Shown: one piece after another, positions 12,213 through 22,425 of the stretch
Position numbering within the stretch: the first letter of the stretch is position 1
How the letters are laid out: each line of letters opens with the position of its first letter
Origin: Ditylenchus dipsaci
Lineage: Eukaryota; Nematoda; Chromadorea; Rhabditida; Anguinidae
Reading direction: 5' to 3'
DNA: 64,000 bases
Assembly (NCBI GenBank): GCA_004194705.1
Contig: SADC01000362.1
Location: 1-64,000, forward strand
Translations under genes and position numbers: made by a program
The notes under the pieces: model-generated
What the model was told of the DNA's origin: nothing
Database searches by the model: none
Seen by the model: only the letters and a program-made list of their open reading frames with translations

Positions 12213-12462
12213 CCGTATTTTCTCTAATTATAGACCCGGGTCTATAATTTTTCAACCTCCTGAAAATCGGAAAAATTTGAAGTCGATCTCGAGATTTTCG
12301 GTTGCTCAACCAAAATCTAAAAAGTGGAATCAGCAGAGCTCGTGGGAGCTAAGAAAACGCGAAAAAGATATTTGCAAAATTTTCACTCTGCGCTGAGATA
12401 CAGGCCCTCAAAGTTGAGGGGGTCTATAATTAGAGACGGGTCTATAATTAGAGAAAATACGG
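12213..12462. mobile_element. MITE, CCGTATTTTCTCTAATTATA family
   Basis: The inverted ends CCGTATTTTCTCTAATTATA and the mirror TATAATTAGAGAAAATACGG are flanked by TA at 12211-12212 and 12463-12464. The interior holds two tandem TCTATAATTA-type motifs next to each end. A diverged relative lacking a clear right end starts at 13297. Confidence 0.85.
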
Positions 12463-12584
12463 TATTGGTATTGTAGAGTTCGTTGAATGGCAGTTTTAAA
12501 GCAGTCGATACTTTTCGATATATTTTACTTTAAAAAGAACAATACTTTTTTTGTCGCAGGAAGACCATTTTCTGTTTGAAATTT

Positions 12585-13102
12585 TATATGGACAATACTT
12601 TTTTCTCCGCCTAATTCACTTTTTTCCGCCTAATTTTGATTCTCGACACGAAATCAACCATTTTTAAAATTTTTGTGTGAATATCAGGGGTCGGCAAAGA
12701 CCAGATGGCTGGAGGCCCACTCCGGAATGGCCAAAAGGCCAAAATTATTGGTTTTTTGGGGGTTTACTAAAGGGCGAGTAAACTTTTCGAGAAAAATCGA
12801 TTGAGCGGATCAGATTTCGGGTCCGATGAGCTTAATCGCTCAGAATTCCAGGTTTATGGTGGTTTCGAGTGGTTCAGGGTGGAGTTGTGGGCGATGAAGC
12901 CGCTCGGACACGAAATCTGATCCGCTCAATCGATTTTTCTCGAAAAGTTTACTCCCCCTTTAGTAAACCCCCAAAAAACCAATAATTTTGGCCTTTTGGC
13001 CATTCCGGAGTGGGTAAAATATATTTCTTACAGCGATAGGTAAATTAGGCGGAAAAAGAAGTAAATTAGGCGGAGAAAAAAGTATTGTCCATTTTATGTT
13101 GC
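12585..13102. mobile_element. Inverted-repeat element with a nested second element
   Basis: Outer arms carry GGACAATACTTTTTTCTCCG and two CCGCCTAATT motifs on the left, mirrored on the right by two AATTAGGCGG motifs and AAAGTATTGTCC. Between them, 12717-13014 is a second palindrome with ends CCCACTCCGGAATGGCC and GGCCATTCCGGAGTGGG. The inner element appears to have inserted into the outer one. Confidence 0.8.
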
Positions 13103-13296
13103 CACAAAAAAATCTTTTTTGGTGCGGATTTGGCCAAAACCACACAGAGAAAAACCACTTTTAAAAAGTTTTTTCTAATAATGACCTGAAATTTTTGTTC
13201 TAGATAATTTTTTTAAACTTTTGGACTTAATATAAACAACATTGTCTTCGAAATCTTTTCATATTCTAAAAACCTGTCAACGCATCAATGAAAATA

Positions 13297-13530
13297 TACC
13301 GTATTTCCTGTATTAGTCCAAATGTGGGTTTGTTTTTCAACATCCCCTTCCGCAAAAATATCAAAAATTTGAAGTCCATTTTTAGATTTTCCGGTGCTTG
13401 GCTGAAATATAAAAAATGGAACCAGTAAAGCTTGTGGGAGTCAAGATTTTTAGCAGTTTGCATCAGTTTTTTTCTGGTTTTTTCTGCGCTTTTTCTAAAA
13501 TTCAAAAATATTCCCAATAAGCACTGGCAC
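13297..13530. mobile_element. Diverged CCGTATTT-family MITE
   Basis: Begins TACCGTATTTCCTGTATTAG and shares order with 12213-12462: a TTTGAAGTC block, a TTTTCGGT/TTTTCCGG block, and a GGAAYCAG...GCTTGTGGGAG block. No intact right terminus is visible. Confidence 0.6.
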
Positions 13531-14160
13531 GCTCCTTCAAAGTGTGTTTTGTAAGTAAAAAGTGGCTTTTTCAATATTGCCCAAATTTGAGATATTATTT
13601 AAAAAAATTTATTGCTCAACAAAAACAAATAGAGTTGCTCAATAAAAAGGTGTTTCAATTTCATCTTGTTTTTGTTTTTAAATAAAATTAAACCGGCTTC
13701 TTTTTGTTCGGTTCGCTGTAATTATCGCTCACCTTAAAATTGATCTCTTGTTTTGCAAATAAATGAACTTTTATAACCAAAGAACCTGAATCCAAACAGT
13801 TTTCCGTTGTGTTATAAGAATTCCTGTCTTCTTTGTGAAAAAGAGATCAAAACAGTTTTCCGTAAACAAACCTGCCAAGTCTTTTTAATAACGATACAGT
13901 GACGGTAAATATTTTGCAGCAGTCAGATTCAAAGATGGCACAACTGTGGTTTGATCAATGTTCTAAACACTTATTTTTCTTAGTTGTAAATAACTTTATT
14001 TACAAATTACTGATCATTATCGTGAAAAAGTAAGTATTTAAGCAAAAGTAATAATACAGGTAGTACAGATACGCTATTTGATTAGTTTTTTACTTATACA
14101 TACACTTTTTATTATTGTTTTCTCCCTTTTTGTTAATTTAAAATAGCTGAATGAATTTGG
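13531..14160. other. Intergenic, no feature recognised
   Basis: AT-rich sequence with no convincing reading frame, RNA or inverted repeat. Confidence 0.4.
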
Positions 14161-14745
14161 GTACAGGCCGATTCACCGTTCACAATTTTCACCGTCAGCA
14201 TTTTCGGCCGTTTTTTAAATCTAAATTTTTTTAATGTTATAAAGTTTTGGCACCAAATTGTAGCTTCAAATGAAAGCTACATTTTGGTACCAGAACTTCT
14301 ACAAAAATAAAAAATAAATTAAGATCTAAACTTTAAAAGGCACTCGGCCCTATTCACCTTTGTGGGGCATTGTTTTCGCTTGGTCCCCCTGTTGTTTTCG
14401 ATGTGATCATGGTGAAGGTGGTCATTTTAACTATAATTACCATGATCACCATAAGCACAGTGTTACAATAACCATAATAAACAGGGGGGCCAAGACATTT
14501 TTAAAGAAAAAAACAATGCCCCGTAAAGGGGAATACAGCCGTGGGGCACTTTTAAAGGCACTCACTCTCACACTTTTTCATAACTGTAAAATACAGAGTC
14601 TTTTTTCTAAATATTTTAGTAGCAAAATGAAGCTGACATTTAGGGCTAAAATTTGGCACCAAAACTAAAAATTTAAAATAATTTAGATTCAAAAACGGTC
14701 AAAAATGCTGACGGAGAAAATTGTGAACGGTGAATCGGCGTGTAC
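14161..14745. mobile_element. Fold-back element with two nested inverted repeats
   Basis: Outer arms GATTCACCGTTCACAATTTT and CAGCATTTTCGGCCG at the left are mirrored by ATGCTGACGG and TTGTGAACGGTGAATCGGCG at the right. An inner pair (CTTTGTGGGGCATTGTTTTC and TTGGTCCCCCTGTT against AACAGGGGGGCCAAG and ACAATGCCCC) surrounds a short imperfect palindrome of CATGATCACCAT motifs. Non-coding. Confidence 0.85.
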
Positions 14746-15720
14746 CTATGAAATTAAGATAGCTTCACTTTCGCTTTTTTCGGTCTTGAGGGGTAAGCTA
14801 TAAGTCTAATACCACATTTTTTAATGCGCATACACCCTCCAATAAACGGATACCTTTTAATGAACCAACCAGTAAATTTTCAAGTTTTTATGAGTTCGAA
14901 CAATAAACCGACATCCCAGAGATAGATTGCAAATTGAACCAACACGTCAACCTATTAGAGTATAAATTGTCAATGGAATAGAAAAGTAAAATTGTTTGAT
15001 AAATTGTTTTTGCCCTAAAATTTGGTGCTGTTTGCTGAGTGTGATTCGCCAGCCTAGTGCGAAAAATTGCAAGGGAACCGATTTTGCCCACCTTTTTGTG
15101 AAACACTATAGTTTCATTATTTAAACTCGCAGCTCTCTCAACAAGGCATGCATGTTTTCAGAAAAGACGTGTGCTATAGGGAGAAAAATGATAAAACTAT
15201 AGGGTTTGACAAAAACAATCGGAATCCTTGCAATTTTTCGCAATACGCTGGTGAATTGCATTCAGCAAATAGCTCCGAAATTCAGGGTAAAAAGTGTCGG
15301 ACCCTAAACAGGGACGTATGATAACCGGCAATAGCCGCACCCTCCCCCCCCCCTCAATTATGAAAACATCATAAAAGTCGAAAATGGTGTAGGTAAAATG
15401 ACCTCTAGGGAGCTTTAGACTCCCCCCTGAAACTTTTCTCTGACCCTAGGCGAGAACGAACTTTTCGTTCTCGGACTGCAATTGACTGCAGAATAAATAC
15501 GGTAATGGTATGTTAACTACGCCCATCACAAATATCCTCGTGAAATTCAATTCGAAATTTGAAAATTACAAAATAAGAATAGAATAAAATTACAATTGTA
15601 TAGAAATTATATAACTAATTTTATAATTTCAATGCAATGCCCATGCATAGGTTTTTCCAATTTGTTTTTCATAAATGCCTTATGAAAAATTAGAAAAAAT
15701 TACAACATTTTCAGATAAAT
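14746..15720. other. Upstream region of the secreted-protein gene
   Basis: Holds fragments of the GGAATCCTTGCGATATTTG MITE family (about 15218-15250, and AGGCGAGAACGAACTTTTCG near 15448). A 34-bp segment beginning ATTGTCAATGGAATAGAAAA at 14966 recurs nearly unchanged at about 16398 in intron 1 of the next gene. No coding feature. Confidence 0.5.
15700..15714 (+). promoter_or_regulatory. Probable trans-splice acceptor
   Basis: ACAACATTTTCAG ends at 15714, six bases before the ATG at 15721, with AT-rich sequence upstream and no matching coding exon. This is the usual layout of a nematode spliced-leader acceptor. Inference from position and consensus only. Confidence 0.5.
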
Positions 15721-18700
15721 ATGTTAATCGCCTTGCTGTGCTTTTGTCTTTTAGCAGCTGGTGGGGTTGCTGAACAAGGAGCTGTGAAAGAGGTAAGTGT
15801 AGTGTTTAAGGGACCATGCCTGTCGCAGGCTACGAGAATTTAATTTTTGCAACTAAATTGATGTTCCGCAGTCATTTAAAGGTGCGAAATTCTCGTGGCC
15901 GGCAACCGTTATGTTCCCTTAAATTTCGAGGACCGTTATTTATTCCATTAATTTATCCAAATTTATTCAATTAATTAGCCACAAAGAGGCTGTTCGTAAG
16001 CAAACTTCCGCCGTAGTAGCCTCCCGCTATAGTGGCTAGGCTGAATCGGTCATTAGAGTGGAAATTGTGAATTAAGTTAAATGTACATATATTAAAAAAA
16101 AATTCTTTCGTTTTTTTTCAAGTTTCGTCAAGGCTGAAGGGTCACTAAACAGAAAAAAGGTCGCAACAACAAGTCAACAGAAAGCTTTGTACTGAGTAAT
16201 TTCAAAATGAACAAAAAAAATGCGCCACCCTGTAATGCTAAAACAAATAAAACGTTGTTTTCTGACACTTTTCTAATTCGATTTTTGAAAAAAAGGTTGA
16301 CCGAAACTTTTATAAACCTAGGTCCCCCAAAGTAAAAAGTCATATTTTACGCAAAATCTTTTTTCTTATTTCCAAAAACGGATTTTTTTACATAAATTGT
16401 CAATAGAATAGAAAAGTAAAATTGTTTGATAGAAAAGGAGGTTTTTATCTTTTTATCACTCACTCAGGAGATGTTTAAATATAATTTGAAAAAAAATTCA
16501 ATTATTTTTTTATCGTTTTTGGCTTTTTAGAACTTGTAAAATAAATCCATTTTGTTGCTTTACATGATCAGCAAACAAGTACCGTACAATGTTTCAGATG
16601 GCAAAGGGAACTCTTGGAAAGGCAGTTGAAGCAGCAGCTAGTCCTGGAACTGAACAAGGACAACAAATCAGAGAATGCTCGTGTCAGGAGTCCAAACAAT
16701 GCCTGCAGGAAATGAACGACCAAGCAATTGCCTGTTTTGAGGGCTGTTTCGACAAAAGTAGTGAGGTCAAGAGTGTAAGAAACTTTTTGTTTTTATAAAA
16801 AAGCTCACCATGGATGTAAAAAGCAAATTTAAAACACCTTCCCATAACAAAAAAATTTTAGATTGCACACTCTATAGGGTGAGTCGTAAAAACTACGACA
16901 TTTTTCGAATTCTCGCTACCTTTATTCAGTCGTTTCAACCAATTTTTTTTCACGAATGATTTGGTCATAATATGTTTTCGTATTCATTAACTGTGTTTTA
17001 GTTTTACTTATTGGCTAATTTCACTAATTTCTTTGAGTTTTCACCGGTCCCCGGAAGCCTTCGACAAAATTTTCTAAAAATGGTGCAATTTCACGACTCA
17101 CCTTGTATTATCCAACTGCAAAAGATATTAGAAATTTCATTTTATTTATGCTCTTTAGATGTTTTGAATTTTTTCTAGATGACCAACCAACCAGCTCAAT
17201 TCAAGACCTGTTTCAAGCCTGGTGAGCGAGTGTTAGCTCAATTTTTAGGATGCTTGGAAGAAGACCCTAAGACGTAAGTTTCTAATTCTCTAAATTATAA
17301 GAAAATTTCGCGACTATTTTTGCGAGCAGATACACCCCCTCCTCCACTTCCAAACATTTTAACTTGTTTAAAAGGGCCAAAAAAACAAGTCCTACCTCAT
17401 GCTCAATTTTGACAAGCTTCCAAAGATTGGTTTTTTCGAAACCCTAATTTTTTTCCTTATTTTCAGACGAAATCTTGTTTTGAATAATCCCTAGATAAAA
17501 TAGCCCTTTTTCTCAAAATGGTTAAAAAATCCCTTTTCAGTCAATTGCCTTTTTTCAAAAAAAAAAATCCAATTCCTGGTTTTCACCCTAAAGGTGGTAC
17601 TAAATGAGAGACTGGTGCTTTAACCCTAAACTTACGGCAAGTTTTTTTTGCAACAGAGCAAGTTTTGTATTTTTTCTCAATGAATTGAAAAACAATAACT
17701 TTTTTATATATATCATGTCATATCAATTTTTCTTTCCCTTTCTGTCTGTTTATTCAGATTTCTATTCTGCAGTCAAAATAGTGGGTTTTAGAGGCATATA
17801 AATACAGGGTGGCGCAACATAAACGCATGAATGAATTTTCGCCATAACTTTTTAAATTTGCGGTACTTTGACAAGATCTTTTTTTATTCGAAAGCTGAAT
17901 GAATGAGAAATCGAATGACACCAAACATGCAAAGAATTCTTTATTTGGACACACCCAATTTTAACGGACAAAAATAACAATGATTTTCATGATTTTCTTT
18001 GAATTGATCTTCGGCTTGGCATCCCTCGACGTTTGCAGCCCAACGAACACTTGAATGCGGCATCGCTTTGAAGAAGTCGATTACCTCCGCTGTTTTCTCT
18101 TCCGTTCGAACTGTCTGCAGCAAAAAATCAACCAAATTCATCATCCAATCAACCAAACCCAAAAAATCCAACCTTGATGTTTGGCCTCTTCTTCCTTTCG
18201 ACGCTTCCTTGCCCCTTGAATTTGTTGTACCAGTCAAGAATCCTATTGCGGTCTGGCACTTAAGCATGAATCCCGAGCTCCCTCCGATATCGAACGCCAA
18301 AATTGGCCACGCTTTTGCCTTCCTCAATGAACATTTCGACGCACTTTGCCTTCTCTTGAGCACTGTAGACCATGGCTAAAAGAAGAAAAAATAAATTTTC
18401 AATCAAACATGTTTTAACAGTGATAACAAACACGAAAATCAAAAAGTTTGGTGTCAATCGATTTCTCATTTATTCAGCTTTCGAATAAAAAAAGGATCTC
18501 GTCAAAGTACCTCAAATTTAAAAAGTTATGGCGAAAATTCATTCATGCGTTTATGTTGCGTCACCCTGTATAATATAAATATATGTGAAAAATAGACGAT
18601 TTTTTAGAAGAGCCGATTGTGACTGTTTGCAAAGGCAAACCTTAATTTTTTAAAGCAGAAAAAGAGCACAATGAAAGCCTGATGTTACGCAAATAACATT

Positions 18701-19519
18701 TTTCAATTAGATAAACAAACTTTTAGAAAAAATCAGTAAATTATATCTATAAATTATGGCTGATAAAATTTTTTTGAAGAAATAAACACACTGCCAGATA
18801 CAGCGATGAATTACTTTTTAAATGAGATATTATTTGCCCCAAGTGAAAATTAAGATGTGTAAAAAGTGCACTATTAAAAGAATAAAAAAGTTGACATGGG
18901 TTGAAAAGTCCACTCCGTAGTTTGAGGGTTAATAGAGATGGGTACTCTATTTAAATGAATTTGTATTTTTTAAATTTCGTATAGTTAAAATAATTCTTTG
19001 CAGTTGCATTCAAGACAAAAATGGACCAATGATCCCCAGACGAGATGTGCACAAAGTCATTGAAGAAGCGCACAAGAAACTTGAACAAGAAATTCAGACC
19101 TTTGAACAAACTTTGAGCAAAGAGGGCACTGAGTTGATTAAAATGGGCAGAAGCGTCGGTAGATGTGTTAAGCAGTGCTTCTTCGAAAAGAATCAGGGTG
19201 GCTTTTGCTTCGACAAAATCGGGTCAGCAATTTATTTGTTGATTTTTCATAAGATGTGAAAAATATTGTCAACTTTTTAACTCCTGATTCAGGTGTCAAC
19301 CCAAGGTAGAACAGCAAAGTGTAGGCAGCACTGTGGAGCTATGCTCTTCAAGAATTGACTGGGGAACGCAGGTTCGCCAAGTCTGCGACTGTTCTGCTCA
19401 AAAAGGCGTTGAGTAAGTATTTATTATAAAAAACTCAAGTTTTAAGACTTTCGAAATGTATTTTTAGAAAAGTTAAGCCATTCTGCGAAGCCATTAAGAC
19501 TCTATCTGGAGAATCCTGA
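15721..19519 (+). CDS. Secreted Cys-rich protein, nematode-type, six exons
   Basis: Joined exons 15721-15792, 16598-16774, 17179-17273, 19004-19222, 19293-19412 and 19468-19519 give one 244-residue frame with canonical GT-AG introns and correct phases. It starts with a signal peptide (MLIALLCFCLLAAGGVA). The mature part has repeated Cys pairs: CSCQ...C...C...C in exon 2, single cysteines in exon 3, RCVKQCFFE and FCFDKIGC around the exon 4/5 junction, then CDCS and a final C. This spacing suggests a compact extracellular disulphide fold. It resembles abundant nematode secreted proteins of unknown function; I cannot name a domain. Intron 3 contains a 764-bp transposon. Unlike SLC1 and P450, no frameshift is present. 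AATAAA lies near 19593. Confidence 0.87.
16875..17107. mobile_element. Short MITE in intron 2 of the secreted-protein gene
   Basis: Ends AGGGTGAGTCGT and ACGACTCACCTT are inverted copies next to TA dinucleotides. Non-coding and small. Confidence 0.55.
17805..18568 (-). mobile_element. Tc1/mariner-superfamily element with deleted transposase
   Basis: Terminal inverted repeats of about 90 bp (CAGGGTGGCGCAACATAAAC and the mirrored GTTTATGTTGCGTCACCCTG) are flanked by TA at 17803-17804 and 18569-18570, giving a 764-bp element in intron 3. The minus strand encodes a start MVYSAQEKAKCVEMFIEEG followed by a helix-turn-helix-like segment. A shifted frame then reads a C-terminal tail with VIDFFKAMPHSSVRWAANVE, as at the end of mariner-like transposases. 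No D,D,D/E catalytic core is present, so this is an internally deleted, non-autonomous copy. Confidence 0.87.
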
Positions 19520-19921
19520 GCTTTTGATCTAATGAATGTGTGACAACAGAATGAAAACTTTAAAAAAAATAATTTTTAAGTTTAATGGAATATAAATAAA
19601 AACTGTAGAATAATTTAGCACTGTGAAATGTTCTAAAAATAAATTTTTTATAATATTTTTTAATCTTCTTTTCTACAGCATGCTCTTCTATTAAATTTAC
19701 TTTTCCCTCCCCTTCCCCTTCTGCTGTGTTGTACTTAAGCAAAGGCTGGGTGGTCGTCTAAAACATCTTTCTCAAACTTCAAGAAAGTGAAAATAAGCTT
19801 AAGTTCCTCCTGAAACTTGCTGACCCTATTTTTTCATAAACGCAAATGGATATAAAAAAGAAAGAATGACGCGTATATCAACAATTTTTACTTTTCATAA
19901 GTTTTTTTGACGCTACTATGA
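19520..19921. other. 3' flank of the secreted-protein gene
   Basis: AT-rich, with polyadenylation-like AATAAA near 19593 and 19639. A pyrimidine/purine-biased stretch (CCCTCCCCTTCCCC) lies near 19707. No gene is seen. Confidence 0.4.
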
Positions 19922-19939
19922 TATGGCTGTAAGTATAGT

Positions 19940-20230
19940 CGGGGTCAACTTAGTTGACCCTCAACTTTTTAAAATTGACCCCTAAAGTTGACCCTGCCGT
20001 CAACTTTTCAGGCCTCAACTTAGCTGACCCTCAACTTTTTAGGTTGACCCCAAAAAGTTGACCCCTAAAGTTGACCCCGGCCTCAACTTTTTGCCCCTCA
20101 ACTTTTAGTTGACCCCAGGTTGACCCTCAACTACTTTTGACTAGAAAAGTGTTGACCCTCAACTTTTTGACTAGAAAATGGGAGTTTACCCCTCAACTAA
20201 AAGTTGACCCTCAACTTTTTTTAGCAAACT
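19940..20230. repeat. Degenerate tandem array (CAACTTTTT / GTTGACCC)
   Basis: About twenty occurrences of GTTGACCC or TCAACTTTT at irregular 15-30-bp spacing. The array sits immediately inside the left terminus of the surrounding inverted-repeat element. Confidence 0.85.
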
Positions 20231-20547
20231 TTCGATTTTTTGTCTCCTATATTTTTGCTTAGAATTTTAAAAATTGTTGCGTAAAACAGGCTGCCCCTGG
20301 AGTAGGTACCACCTGGATAGCCTAAAAATTAAAATTTTCTTAATAAGAAAAAATAAACCATCATATCTAAATTAAAATTGTATGGAAAATCGGATTTGTC
20401 AGGACTGAATTGCGGTTTCCTCCACGCGGGGTGATTTCCTCTACGCGAAGATTGCAAACTACTTAAACCACCCCAAATCAATTCAAACCATCTAAAAGCA
20501 CCCTATGCTCAAAGACCCTGAATTGAGTCCTCTACTCGGGACTAATT

Positions 20548-20966
20548 GCACCCAGAAAGATTCGAACCAGCAACCTGCACATCAACCCTGAGAATCCATG
20601 CACCAAACCAAGTGGTCGTCCACTTGGATCAAATTTTTTTTTTTACGTTTTCGGTTTCCAAATCAATTTTTCTGCACTAATTTGAGCATGCTGAAGATGG
20701 TTTGACAGTGGTAAAATGACGTTTTATCGATAAATTTAGAGTTATCGTAAATTCTTGATTTTGATAAATCAAGAGTTCACAAAAACTCTAAATTTTACCA
20801 CTGTCAAACCATCTTCAGCGTGCTCGAATTAGTACAAAAAAATTGTTTTGGAACCCGAAAACTTTAAAAAAAAATTTTTGATCCAAGTGGACGACCATTT
20901 GGTCGGGTTGGAGCATGGATTCTTAGCGGTGATGTAGAGGTTGTTGGTACGAATCCACCTGGGTGC
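20548..20966. mobile_element. Palindrome with a tRNA-like head at each end
   Basis: Both arms carry, facing outward, a tRNA-like unit with GGTTCGAATC (left, minus strand) or GGTACGAATCC (right) and a GTGGACGACCA(C/T)TTGGT stem. These are followed inward by GATGGTTTGACAGTGGTAAA and its mirror TTTACCACTGTCAAACCATC. The centre, near 20760, is TCTTGATTTTGATAAATCAAGA. Related copies lie at 25660-25980 and, in fragments, at 26065-26110 and about 26290-26500. Confidence 0.82.
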
Positions 20967-21442
20967 ATACATTTTTTTTTCAATAATTTTAGAAACAAAA
21001 AGACAAGCGTTTGATTTTTCAGGTCATTTGGGTGAATATACCCCTACTCTGGAATTACCTGTGATACCCACCCAGGTTTGGGCTTGGGTAAGTAAAATCG
21101 AAGTTTTGGTCTTAACAAGCCCGATTCCTCACAAAATTTCAGTTTAGAAAAATGGCTTTTTTATTTAAATTAATTTTATATTTTCAGGCCATCCAGGTGG
21201 TACCAGGTGGTATTGAAGTTGGGGTGTGCAAAATCGCAATTTGGACTTAACAAACCTAATTCCTCACACAATTTTAAGTTGAAAAATGGTTTATTTTTGA
21301 TTTTTAAGAAAATTTAATTTCTTAGACCATCCAGGTGTACAGGGTGTCCCACAAAAACTGGTGCAAAAAAAAATTCGTCCAAGGTTTCCTAACTAAAAGT
21401 TGCGGGTCAACTAAGTTGACCCGACTATACTTACAGCCTATA

Positions 21443-22045
21443 CCGTAAAAACTCTATTATTTACCCACTATGGGCAAAAGGCGTATATCGGCGCCTCCAT
21501 CGTGTTTGTATGTCTATTAGTAGTTGGCGTACCCACTTACTCACCTGGCGTACCTAACCAATCCCGTGGTTCACTTATATATCAGTTATTAGATGGAAGC
21601 TCACAACTTACTAAGATGACATCAAGAAAATTTTTTTTGTTACCACCAGGATTCGAACCTACCAACTTTTAAAATAAATTACCTTTGTTTTTGCAACCTG
21701 CAATCGAAGGTATTCACTGTTTTTACACCAAAAATCAAAAAGACCGAATTATCGTACTTTGTCGTTTGTTGTCGCAGAGATAAACATGGTTATGGGGGGG
21801 GGTGGAGAGGAGTGGGGTTTCCTACAGCAGTTTTGCATTTAGAAAAGCAAAATGACGATTTCTATGCAGCACTTTATTTCAACTTCGACCTCTCACTGTG
21901 GCCAAAGGGTTAAATTCTTTCGAAAACTCGTAAAATCTCTGTAGATAAAGGCGAGTTGATCCTCTTCTTTAAGACCCATACTTTTTTCACTCTGCATATG
22001 CTAGTTCTCAAAACAAAAACACCCAGCACTTAAAGATCACTTATT
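21443..22045. other. Intergenic with a tRNA-like B box
   Basis: At about 21647-21662 the minus strand has GGTAGGTTCGAATCCTGG, a B-box-like tRNA remnant without a matching acceptor stem. No gene is seen. Confidence 0.4.
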
Positions 22046-22192
22046 GTTGCTTCGCTGGTTCGAGCATTTTACTGTAACTGCTTTTCTGTTGTTGCCGACT
22101 ACAACTATATTATTTTGCATTTTATTTGAAATTGCTCATTTTTCTACAGCTATGACTATTGCTTTGTCTATGTTTTTCACCACAAAAAGGTA
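22046..22192 (+). pseudogene. Relic of a second Srh-type chemoreceptor (TM6-TM7 region)
   Basis: The segment beginning TTTTACTGTAACTGCTTTTC and containing ATTTTATTTGAAATTGCTCA and TCAGCTATGACTATTGCTTT equivalents closely matches 23228-23335 inside the downstream receptor gene. No start or other exons are present nearby. It is a fragment of a tandem paralogue. Confidence 0.75.
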
Positions 22193-22425
22193 ATTTATGG
22201 TTTTTTTAAATGACACTTGGAAAGGATAAATGAAAGGAGTAGAAAGTGATTTAGCTCACTTAACAACTAACTCTACCTTAAATCTGGCATAAGAAGCTAG
22301 CATATTTTTTTTCTAAATATTGTAGCGTTAATTACAAATTAAAGTCAAAACTCTCACCACTATAACAAAAAGAAGCAAATCAAATCTTATAAAACTTTTT
22401 GCTGTTTTTTTACTAAAAAATAATA

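Larger units (their letters stand above)
19922..21442. mobile_element. Inverted-repeat element with GTTGACCC subterminal repeats
   Basis: The ends TATGGCTGTAAGTATAGTC and GACTATACTTACAGCCTATA are inverted copies, followed inward by GGGTCAACTTAGTTGACC at both ends. Directly inside the left end, 19940-20230 is a degenerate array of CAACTTTT and GTTGACCC motifs in both orientations. A tRNA-headed palindrome is nested at 20548-20966. No transposase is visible, so it is non-autonomous. Confidence 0.8.

Noticed and set aside
17941..18379. Plus-strand frame inside the mariner-type element (18068-18379)
   Set aside because: It is the antisense shadow of the minus-strand transposase fragment.
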